Origin: Saussurea involucrata
Taxonomy: Eukaryota > Streptophyta > Magnoliopsida > Asterales > Asteraceae
Direction of reading: 5' to 3'
Assembly (NCBI GenBank): GCA_033807775.1
Contig: CM066327.1
Coordinates: forward strand, 92,278,295 to 92,342,294
Length of the DNA: 64,000 bases
Of this stretch, positions 9,651 through 19,293 are shown in pieces. The translations under genes and the position numbers were made by a program. The notes beneath the pieces were generated by a model, which was not told the origin of the DNA, made no database searches, and saw nothing but the letters and a program-made list of their open reading frames with translations. The number at the start of each line of letters is the position of its first letter. Position 1 is the stretch's first letter.

Positions 9651-12600
9651 TTGCATAACGGTCATGTGTGGTACTTAAACTCAGGATGCTCCAAGCAAAT
9701 GACCGGAAGGAGGGAGCTTCTTACGAACTTCACCAAAAAATATTGTGGCAACGTGAGGTTTGGGAATGACAACAAACCACCAATCATGGATTATAGCGAC
9801 ATCGTTCAAGAGAACATAACCATCAAGAAGGTTTCCTATGTCGTTGGGTTAGGACATAATCTGTTCGGCATCGACCAATTCTGCGACAAAGATTTAGAGG
9901 TCAAATTCAAAGCCAAGAAATCTACTGTCCGCACTGAAGACGGAAAGGAACTGCTGGTTGGAACACGCAAAACCAACCTCTACACCATCGACCTCTCATC
10001 TCGGAAGATCGAAGAGTCCGTCTGCTTGATGTCAAAATCCAATACTCAGCAAACCTGGATTTGGCATCGACGGCTATCGCACCTTAGTTTCAAGAATATC
10101 AACAAACTGGTGCTATGCAGGCACGTGAAGGGCATGCCTGAACTAAAGTTTGAGAAAGATCGCCTATGTGGAGCATGCGAAATGGGAAAGATGAAACGAG
10201 CATCTCACAAGCCGAAGGCCGCTCCGAGCACTTCAAGGTCCCTCAAACTCATCCACATGGATCTATGTGGACCGATATGCGTTCAGAGCATCAACCACAA
10301 GAAGTACGTCCTGGTTATGGTCGACAACTACTCTCGGTACACATGGGTGAAGTTTATGTACTCCAAGGACGAGACCCCTGGGCTAATCATCACTCATCTA
10401 AAGACAATTCAGCTGAATCTACAACAGCTCGTACTGACCATTCGGACGGACAACGGTACGGAGTTAAAAAAGCGTACGTTGAATGACTACCTCACTTCCG
10501 TAGGTATCACCCACACGTTCTCTGCCGCACGTACCCCTTAGAAGAACGTAGTCGTGGAAAGGAGTAACCGTACCCTAGTGGAAGTTGCTCGCACGATGTT
10601 GTCCCAGTCAAAGTTGTCATTATATTTATGGGCCGAAGCCGTTGCAACCGCTTGCTACACGCAGAACCGATCAATCCCCAACAAGCGGTTCAATAAGACG
10701 CCCTACGAGATCATCAACAACCGCATTCTGAACATCAAGTATTTTCATGTGTTCGGATGCATGTGCTACATCATAAATGACAAGGATGATCTTGGGAAGT
10801 TCAGCCCCAAGGCAGATGAAGGAGTATTCATCGGATACTCGATGCAGGCTCAAGCGTTTAGCGTTTACAACAAGCGAACTAAGACTGTTATCGAGAGTGT
10901 AAATGTGACCTTTGACGAAGCGGCTGATTTGGCTTCTGAACAACTCAGTTCAGAACCCATTTTAACTGGTGCGTTAGCTTCCGAACAATCTAGTTCGGGG
11001 TCTACACAAATCCCAGTAAATCCAAGTCATGCCTCTACGTCAAAATCACGTCTTTCAGATTTGGATTTACTTTTTGAACATTTTTACGATGAATTTTTTA
11101 ATCAGCTTAATCCACGTGTTATTGTGCATAACATGGTTAGAGCCGTGCAACTCGAAAACTCAGCGAACCTAACCGGTTCGCCGCCATCTACAAGTGCTCC
11201 AAAGATTTCTACTGAGAACCCCCAAAGTTCAAGTGACACCACTTCCGAAGCTGAAATCGCACCGGAGACTGATGTGCCTATCTCGGCAACTGTTGCTAAA
11301 GATTTGTCATCAACTACTCGAATGGATCACCGCCTTCTTCTCCATAGGTTTCCTGACCACTCACGAATCTGGCACCAGCTCCTCTGCTCTATAGACCTTC
11401 GTCGCTTGAAGTTGTACAAGATCTTCCCCCTGGTGAGTATGTGGACCCGGACACCTCGCATGCCACTAATCAGCCACTTCCACACACCACCAAATGGACA
11501 CGCGCACATCCTCTTCACCAAATCATTGGCGACCCCTCTACACCTGTTCAGCGAACTTCTGCCTCTTCTCCGAATTCCTAAGCCGCATCGAGCCTACAAC
11601 TATTTCAGAAGCACTCAGTGATCCTGACTGGGTGATAGTGATGCAAGAGGAGATCAACCAATTCTAGTGCCTCAAGGTTTGCAGACTAATCCCACGACCA
11701 ATAAACAAAACGGTGATCGACACCAAGTGGGCCTTCAAGAATAAAATGGATGAAGACGGCATAGTGGTTCGCAACAAGGCATGACTGGTAGCCAAGGGAT
11801 ATCGACAACAAGAAGGCATAGACTACGACGAGACGTATTCCCCGATTGCCCGCATTGAAGCGATGCGTATGTTCCTTGCCTATGCCGTACATAAGAACTT
11901 CACGGTCTTCTAGATGGACGTGAAGACTGCATTTCTCAATGGAGTTCTGAAAGAGAAGGTCTACGTTTTGCAACCGGAATGGTTCGTGGATGAATCAAAG
12001 CCCAATCATGTCTACATCTTAGACAAGGCAGTCTATGGTCTCAAGCAAGCCCCACGAGCCTGGTATGACGCACTCTCTACCTTCTTAATAAAATCTGGCT
12101 TTTCCAAAGGTAAAATCGACACAACTTTATTTATTAAAAAAGAAAATAACAATATCGTCTTTGTACAAGTTTATGTTGACGACATGATCTTTGGTTCGTC
12201 TAACGCTAAGTACTGTCAGAATTTTTCAGTTTTAATGCGTAAATATTTTCAAATGAGTATGATGGGACAAATGAATTTCTTTCTTGGTCTTCAAGTTAAA
12301 CAATTATCGGCCGGGATTTTCATTAACCAGTCTAAGTACATCTAGAATATTCTTCGAAAATACCAGATCAAACAGTCTACTCCCATGAAAACCCCCATGT
12401 CTCCTGGGACACAACGATCCTAGCGGAAAGGATGTGGATACCAAAACCTATCGAGGCATGATCGGGTCTATGATGTACTTAACGGCTATTCAGCCAGACA
12501 TAATGTTTTCTACATTTTGGTGTGCCTGTTTTCAATCAAAACCTAAAGAGTCTCACTTAATAGCAGTTAAACGTATTCTAAGATACTTGAAAGGTACTGC

Positions 12601-13111
12601 TGATCTTAGCTCGTGGTACCCGAAAGAGACAGGTTTTGTGTTGACAGCATATTCGGATGCTGACCACGCTGGCAGCAAGTTGGACCAGAAGAGCACATCA
12701 GGACATGTACAGTTTCTGGGTGACAGTCTCGTCAGCTGGGCATCAAAGAAGCAACAATGCGTATCTATATCTACAGCTGAGGCGGAGTATGTGGCCGCTG
12801 CAAGCTGCTGTTCTCAGGCAATCTAGATGCGCACACAGCTCAAGGACTACGGATTCTCGTACTCGAAGGTGCCCATTTATTGTGACTCGAAGAACGCCAT
12901 AGCCATATCCAGCAATCCGGTGCAACACACAAAAACGAAGCATATAGACGTTCGGTATCATTTCATTAAGGATCACGTCGAAAGAGGTGCAATCGAACTC
13001 TACTTTGTTAATACTAAGCATCAGATAGCAGACCTATTTATCAAACCCTTGGACGAAAAACATTTCAATTATCTGGTGTCCAAGCTCGGTATGCTCAATC
13101 TGAAAGTTTAA
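9651..13111 (+). pseudogene. RLC-2 pol (PR-IN-RT-RNase H), broken
   Basis: Protease motif reads YLNSGCSKQMTG: the catalytic Asp of DSG is Asn (codon 9678-9680). The integrase zinc domain (WHRRLSHL ... CGACEMGK) and core (HMDLCGP, TDNGTE, VVERSNRT) follow, with TAG at 10539-10541 just before the last catalytic Glu. A frame change near 11300 precedes the KWTRAHPLHQIIGDP linker. RT has KTAFLNG, YGLKQAPRAWY and YVDDM (about 12170-12190), with stops near 11666, 11782, 11912 and 12343. RNase H runs 12434-13111 with TAG at 12824-12826, and keeps STAEAEYVAA, HIDVRYHFIKD and LADLF-like IADLF. Dead copy, all domains in copia order. Confidence 0.9.
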
Positions 13112-13514
13112 CGTGTCTATGAGCTCGATACAATTTCCATACACTAATGTAGGACTGTCACTTCATCATCCGGTGTTCACCTCTAGATGGTAAGTACACA
13201 ATGCTTCATTATTGTATTCTACCTGTATCGATCTCATTACTTCTTAAACTTTTGTATTAATAGCTTAGATTTCGTTTGCCTTGTTCTCTTTATCTTATTA
13301 TGATTTCCTTTATTGTATTTCGTTCTTTATGTTTTTGTTTCCCGCATGTACGATTAACTAGTTTGCTCATGTGTTCAGGGGGAGCACAGTCTTAAGGGAA
13401 ATGCGTAAGGAAGTATGTTTATGTTTTGAGGGGGAGTGACACATTTTTTTCTCTCTATCAATGTTTTTTTTGTCAAACTGTTTATGTGTACAAACCTTAT
13501 TTTTCACATTTTTG
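13112..13514 (+). other. RLC-2 post-pol spacer with two polypurine tracts
   Basis: Noncoding, T-rich. TCAGGGGGAGCAC at 13375-13388 and TTGAGGGGGAGTGAC at about 13425-13439 are polypurine tracts. A third and a fourth follow beyond the RLC-3 insertion (47075-47086, 47111-47118). The segment ends at the target site TTTTG (13510-13514) of RLC-3. Confidence 0.7.
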
Positions 13515-13742
13515 TGTTAGTGCTGAAAATATAAATTGTATCCAAGTAGAAGGGTTTAATTTGTAAACTCTAGTCTAAGTATAAAAGGCTTAGATAGAGT
13601 TTGTTTTACATAACTTTGGAATTACATCATCAAGATACTTAGTCATTTTCTCTCTACTTTGTAATTGTGTTCTTGACGATCAATGAGAGATGACTTGAGT
13701 ATTGCTTGATTACATCCTTGTTTACTTGTTTCTGGGATCACA
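13515..13742 (+). repeat. 5' LTR of RLC-3
   Basis: 228 bp, TGTTAG ... GATCACA, with TATAAAAG at 13580-13587. Bases 13539-13742 recur at 46855-47058 with about four differences by eye (about 98%). Confidence 0.85.
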
Positions 13743-13744
13743 AG

Positions 13745-13756
13745 TGGTATCAGAGC
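13745..13756 (+). promoter_or_regulatory. Primer-binding site, initiator tRNA-Met
   Basis: TGGTATCAGAGC two bases after the 5' LTR of RLC-3. Confidence 0.95.
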
Positions 13757-14149
13757 AAGCAGATTCAAGCAATTGGAGGGGAAATTGAGAAATTTTTGGG
13801 TATTGTTTGCTATTTTCGGACTTGGGATCGATTTGGCATTTTTAGGATGATTTGAGTGTGATCAGTGTTACAGATCAGTTCGTGAGTGCGAATTGAATCA
13901 GTCTGTGCAAGAATTTGAATTGGAAGAACCTATTTTAGTGATCTGTGATCGATTTTTAGGGTTTTTGAGTAACTTTCGGTTTTGGATCGAAAGTTGTTGA
14001 TCCATTGGGTTCTTGGTGTTATGATCTAAACAAGAGTTGTTCAGATCATCATCGTGAAGGTATCTGCAAAGTTTGAAATCAATTGGTTGTGATTTGAGGG
14101 GTTTATTGGACTTTGAAATTTTTTTGTTCAACATTCAAAGTAGTCGCAC

Positions 14150-14515
14150 GATACAGACATTCAAATCTTCAAGGTTATCGCTTGAGACTGAAACTCATAG
14201 TTGTCGCATAGAACTTGGCTGATAAGAGTTTTTGATCGCTCAAGTTGTGACCGAGAACCACTGTTCACGGTGTTTGATCGCACAAAGGTTAACCGAGAAC
14301 TATTGTTCACGGTGTTTGATCGCACAAAGGTTAACCGACAACTTACTGTTCATTGCCTGTTTTGACCGACAACTAAGTCTGATCGCATAGCTTTTGACCG
14401 AGAACTGATTTTAATCGCATAGTTATTGACCGATAACTACTATTCATTTCTCATCGCACACGAGTAGTGCGATTAAGTACTGTTCATCGCTTACCTTTGA
14501 GCGATAACTTAGTAC
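14150..14515 (+). repeat. Leader repeats of RLC-3 (GATCGCACAAAGGTTAACCG)
   Basis: Imperfect units of about 40-45 bp combine GATCGCA, AACCGAGAAC or GACCGACAAC, and CTGTTCA. They are clearest at 14273-14380, where two nearly identical copies sit in tandem. The rest of the leader (13757-14149, 14516-14569) has no feature I recognise. Confidence 0.8.
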
Positions 14516-14569
14516 AATTCACTATTTTGCTTATCTGTTTAAAGATCAATCTCAAGTAAACTTGACAAG

Positions 14570-16116
14570 ATGATGAAGAACGATATCATGATGTCCTTGG
14601 GAACCGAATCACGTCCTCCCATTTTGATCGAGAGTGAATATGAGCAGTGGAAAGAAAGGTTTGAGGATTTCTCTGAAAGACAACAAAACGGAGTTAATCT
14701 ACTAGATTCGTTAAAGAATGGTCCAATGAAACCTCTAACTCATTATGTTCCTATTCCAAATACACAAGAAAGAACTGAAAAAGTAAAACATTTAACTGAA
14801 TACACAATTGAAGAAAAAGCAAGATTTGATGTTGATAAGAAAGCAAGATCCTTTGTGATAATGGGAATTCCGAACGAAGTGTTTAACAAGATTGATAGTT
14901 TCAAAGACACTGCACATAATATGTGGGTTCAAATGGAAAAGATGTTGCGAGGTTCACGGATTGGAAATCAAATGAAAACAACCTTGTGCATAAATCGATA
15001 TGAGGAGTTTAGAGCTAAAGAGGATGAGAGTTTGAGCCAAACTTATGACAGATTCATCACGTTACTGAATGAGCTTAGTAAGAACAAAATAAACAAACCA
15101 TTGATAGAGGTTAACGTGAAGTTCTTAAGTGTGTTGCAACCAGATTGGAAAAATATTTCAAGACGCATGAAACAAAATCCTAGACTTTCTTCGATGCCGT
15201 TGCATGAACTATTCGAAACTATTCATCAAGATGAAGAGGAAGTGATAGAGAAGAAGGAGAAAAGGAATAAGAAGACGATGAAAGAAGTTGTTCTTGAACC
15301 AGTGGCTCTCAAAGCAGATATGCACACCAGTAGTTATTTGACTGATGATTCAAGCATATTTGAAACGGGGTATAAAGGGAATGTTGATGATGATGGAGCT
15401 TAGTTAGAACAAGCGATGCTTCTACTCACAAGGCATTTTCAGAAGAGGTTTTACAAAACGCCGTAATCAAACAACAATTTGAAGTATACGTCTAGTTTAA
15501 GAATGATTGAGAATAACAGTTTTGAGAGGAAACCGTTTGAGGAGAAACAATTAGAAAATGTTGAGAAGAGGATTAAGAAGGCAGATGGTAAGAAGGCATA
15601 TATGGATAAGAAACCTATTGACGCACCGAAGTGTTACAATTGTGGCATGCCTGGACACTACGCCAAGGATTGTAGGAAGAAAGTGGTGAGAATTCCGATT
15701 ATTATAAGAACAAAATGCTACTAGCCAAACAAAAGGAAGTAGGAATAGCATTGCTTGTGGAGGAAGAATATTGGCTAGACCAGACTGTCGACGAGGCAGA
15801 AAATGAGGAGTAGGCAAATATATGTCAAGCTGAATTCAACTCAGATGATGAGGATACTTCGGACAATTCCACTCAGGTAAATTCCTTTCCAATGCCTTCC
15901 TCGGATGATAATGACATAACTACTATACGTAGTCAATTAACTGATACACGAAATAAATTAGCTAAATCAGAAAATGAAAATGCTAGTTTATTACCTGAAT
16001 TAGAAGTCATGATACCAGGAGTTCAAAGTTTAAGAGCCAATCTTGAAAAAGAAAAGAAACAAAACGAAGTTTTAAATTAGACTATTCTTGTTGATAACAT
16101 TGAGAAAGAAAAGAGA
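14570..16116 (+). pseudogene. RLC-3 gag, 5' part, broken
   Basis: ATG at 14570 (the only upstream in-frame start after the leader) gives a Gag of the same kind as RLC-2: PPILIESEYEQWKERF, ARSFVIMGIPNEVF, SLSQTYDRFITLLNEL, FLSVLQPDW. TAG at 15401-15403 and further stops interrupt it. The knuckle CYNCGMPGHYAKDC is at 15632-15673, after which the frame changes. A coiled-coil segment (to about 16116) follows, joined abruptly to antisense pol of RLC-4 by a short shared AAGAGA. Confidence 0.85.
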
Positions 16117-18039
16117 GCCGATCATCCCACGATACACTGTGACATTAACAGGTTTTCCAGAAGGATCCTTGTTTAGTGTCAGCGGTGGTGCCATGGGGGT
16201 TTTCATAGTTGAACTCTGAGTTAAATCAAATTTCTTCAGCATATCCTTAACATAATTTCCCTGATTAATGAAAGTTCCTTTTTCATTCTGTTTTATCTGA
16301 AGACCAAGGAAATATGTTAGCTCACCCATCATACTCATTTTATACTCTGCTTTCATCCTTTCAGAGAAGCGAGTACAAAGGTCAGGGTTAGTGGAACCAA
16401 ATACAATATCATCGACATATATTTGAACAAGAATGATATGACCTTTTACTTTCCTGAAAAATAGAGTTTTGTCGATTTTTCCACACTCAAAATTTTCAAT
16501 AAGGAGATAAGATGAGAGTGTGTCATACCATGCACGAGGAGCTTGCTTTAAGCCATAGAGGGCTTTATCCAGTTTATAAACATAACCTGGATGCTTAGGA
16601 TCTGAGAATCCTGGAAGTTGTTCCACGTAGACTTCTTAATTCAGCTTTCCATTTAGGAATGCTGACTTAACATCCATTTGATAAACTTTAAAGTCTTTGT
16701 GTACAGCATAAGCTAAGAAAAGACGAATGGCTTCTTGTCTTGCCACTGGAGAAAAGGTTTCGTCGTAATCTATACCTTCCTCTTGTCTGTATCCCTGAGC
16801 AAAAAGTCGAGCCTTGTTGCGGGTTACAGTTCCATGTTCATCCAACTTGTTTCGACAGACCCATTTAGTGCCTATAACTGACTTGCCGGATGGTCTAGGA
16901 ACAAGCTTCCAAACTTTGTTTCTTTCGAATTCAATCAGCACTTCTTGCATAGCGCTGACCCAATTCGGATCTTGGAGGGCATCATCTGTTTTCTTTGGTT
17001 CAATTAGAGAGATAGAGTTAACAAATAAACAAATATTACCTGCACTTCGTCGAGTCTGAACACCAGCGTTTGGATCACCATGAATTTGTTCAATAGGGTG
17101 ATTTATAGTCCATCGTTGAGCCAGAGCGTGAGTTGATGGCTCAATCTGAACTTCTGTAGGAGCTGAGGATGAGGCTTCATCAACTTCTGGTATATCAGCC
17201 AAAAGAGGAGTAGGTGCAGATTTTATTTCATTCACTAATTGCTGAGAAGTAGATGGTATGTCTGAGACAGAAGGTTCAGAAGCAGGCATAGTGTTTAAAG
17301 GAACAGCTGAGACCCATAAAGTTTCATCTTCACTATTCTGCATGCTTGGGATGATTGTAGGATCATCATCTTCAGCGGGATAAGTATGAGGAGTGGGAAT
17401 ATCTTCTGAATCACAAAGATTAGAGAACATCCATTGATTCAGTTCTTCAGTATCAGCAGAAGGTCTAGAGTTCGCTGAGCGGGATTCGTCAAAGGTGACG
17501 TGGATAATTTCTTCGACTGTCTGTCTTCTTCGATTGAAGACTCTGAATGCTTTGGAGATTGAAGAATATCCAAGAAAGATTCCATCATCAGCCTTTGGAT
17601 CAAACTTTGCAAGGGCATCTCTGTTGTTCAGTATGAAACACTGACATCCAAAGATGTGAAGAATGCTGATAGAAGGCTTTCTCCCATGAAAAAGTTCATA
17701 GACTGTCTTTTTGAATCTTTTGACGCTAAGCGACCTGTTTTGAGTAAAACAAGCAGTGTTGACAGCTTCTGCCCAAAACTGAGTAGGCAGGTGAGAATCG
17801 TTGAGCATTGAACGTGCGACTTCAATGATAGTTCTATTTCTTCTTTCAGCGACTCCATTTTGTTGCAGTGTTCTCACTGACGAGAAGTTGTGAGAAATAC
17901 CCTTACTTTCAAAGAAGGAATCAAGAGAACTGTTTTGAATTCAGTTCCATGATCACTCCTTATTGAGCGAACGGTCATATTGTTCAGGACTTCCATTTTC
18001 CTAACAAAGGTGATGAGTTCTTCAGGGGTGTCACTCTTA
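16117..18039 (-). pseudogene. RLC-4b: integrase-RT fragment of a second copia copy
   Basis: On the - strand: integrase core from KSDTPEELITFVRK and SDHGTEF (with a 1-bp loss in a T run near 17935 shifting the frame), QQNGVAERRNRT, the linker, RT (KSAFLNGKLN, then TAA at 16636-16638, YGLKQAPRAWY, YVDDIVFGS) and the start of the RNase H-proximal region. It stops at about 16117 in a microhomology join to RLC-3 gag. The sequence is close to RLC-4a (24721-26847) but distinct. Everything downstream of RT and everything upstream of mid-integrase is deleted. Confidence 0.85.
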
Positions 18040-18066
18040 GAACGGTCATATTGTTCAGGACTTCCA
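18040..18066. other. Templated filler at a deletion junction
   Basis: These 27 bp exactly repeat 17969-17995, 71 bp away in the same integrase fragment. They join normal pol sequence at a shared GAACGG and run at a shared CCA into the CCACT that normally separates the LTR from the PBS. This is the pattern of microhomology-guided template switching during break repair. Confidence 0.85.
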
Positions 18067-18068
18067 CT

Positions 18069-19019
18069 TGTTGGTCCCGAAGGGTTATACAAGTTTGTAG
18101 AAGGGGGGTTGAATACAAACACACGATTTTTACTTTCTAAATTGTTTATTGATATAATCAAACAATTTACAACTTGTTACGGAACAAGATTAAGGATTAA
18201 CCTAATCTAAACAAGTTAAGAACAATAAGTTTCTTGCACTAGAATTAAGACATAAAGGAGATAAGAATACTACGAGTAATATTCTAACACTAAGAGAGAA
18301 AGAAGAAGATAGCCGAGAACTTCATTTTAAAGTAGGGTTTCTTCTTATATACTGGATGCATTTAATGCATTTCAGTATTACTTTACATGTGGCAGCAGCT
18401 GATTGGTTGCATGGTTTGACTTTTGTAGACAACCTAGTAGCCGCATGATGTAAGTGTAGAATTAGAGCTGGTTGTACGATCCTGGACAAAAGGGGTGTCC
18501 TTTCTGACATTATCGTACGGAGACGTGCAAGGGGGAAAAACAAAAGTAACTTGTCGAGTAAACCTCATGATCAGTGTTGGTTGAATCAGTACTTTATCAG
18601 CGAGTGATAAAGCTCAACGATCGCTGAAGTCTTCTACTTGATACTTCACGTTGAGTGGACAGGTCTTGGCTTCGCTGATATCCGCATCAGTTCATTAGTA
18701 GACTTTGTCGCTGGTTCTTGGGCTTGATCTTCGACTTCACCGTAGAACCTTTGTTGACGTGAAACTTGTCTTCAGGGATTATAAGTGAACAACTAAACTA
18801 TCAGCGATCACCAATAGGACTGAACAGGCTCAGAGCTCTATTGATGAACAGTGTTCGCTGAATGTTACAATTAAATAACATGAGTTTCCTATCAGCGGTA
18901 CTGTATAGACATAGTACTTATCAGCGATAGTGAAACTCTAATACATATTGTTTAGTTATAATATTCACTAAGTGTTTCTTAAAGAGTCATTATCAAATCA
19001 CTGAGGGTTTGGATCAACA
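18069..19019 (-). repeat. LTR shared by RLC-4a (3') and RLC-4b (5')
   Basis: 951 bp, TGTTGGTCC ... GGATCAACA in + orientation. On one side is the RLC-4a polypurine tract (19020-19031). On the other are five bases (CCACT) belonging to an LTR-PBS boundary, then RLC-4b pol. It contains many CAGCG/CGCTG words, for example TATCAGCGAT. Confidence 0.85.
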
Positions 19020-19031
19020 ATCTCCCCCTAT
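19020..19031 (-). promoter_or_regulatory. Polypurine tract of RLC-4a
   Basis: On the - strand TAGGGGGAGAT directly precedes the 3' LTR. The identical tract is present in RLC-5. Confidence 0.85.
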
Positions 19032-19293
19032 TTGATTATGACATAGCAATAAAGGAAAATTGATAAATATGAAAACATAAGGATAAAAGGAACTCATAAA
19101 ATATTTGTCCCTTTTACTGTTTTCTGGGATCTTTTAAGTACTGATGGAATAAAGTACATTCGCTGAAATTTTTCTTTAAACTTCGTAAAGGTTACAGAGA
19201 GAAGTGAAAAAATTACAAGTACAACAAAAATATTTACAAGTACAAAAGATATAAGCTGATAAAGATAGAAGAATTACAAGGAAATCCTATCAG

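Larger units (their letters stand above)
5121..13514 (+). mobile_element. RLC-2: decayed Ty1/copia element, 5' segment
   Basis: Order seen: 5' LTR (5121-5362), iMet PBS (5365-5376), leader with a repeated word, gag with CCHC and coiled-coil regions, PR-IN-RT-RNase H, then post-pol DNA with two polypurine tracts. RLC-3 is inserted at 13514/13515, and the post-pol region continues at 47059-47495. The continuation is supported by the RLC-3 target duplication, further GGGGGAG tracts and the same TATCCGG words as the leader. Its 3' LTR is lost at the filler junction at 47496. Many stops and frameshifts indicate an old copy. Confidence 0.8.

Noticed and set aside
9651..13111. Stops explained purely by cytosine deamination
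   Set aside because: Some are CAG to TAG, CGA to TGA or TGG to TAG, but others (for example GAG to TAG, AAG to TAG and TAC to TAA in RLC-4a) are not C-to-T or G-to-A, so a mutation signature cannot be claimed from this window.
13437..13742. Starting the RLC-3 LTR at 13437, directly after a polypurine tract
   Set aside because: TGTTAG at 13515 gives a 228-bp LTR like that of RLC-2 and a TTTTG/TTCTG target duplication; the tract at about 13425-13439 belongs to RLC-2.
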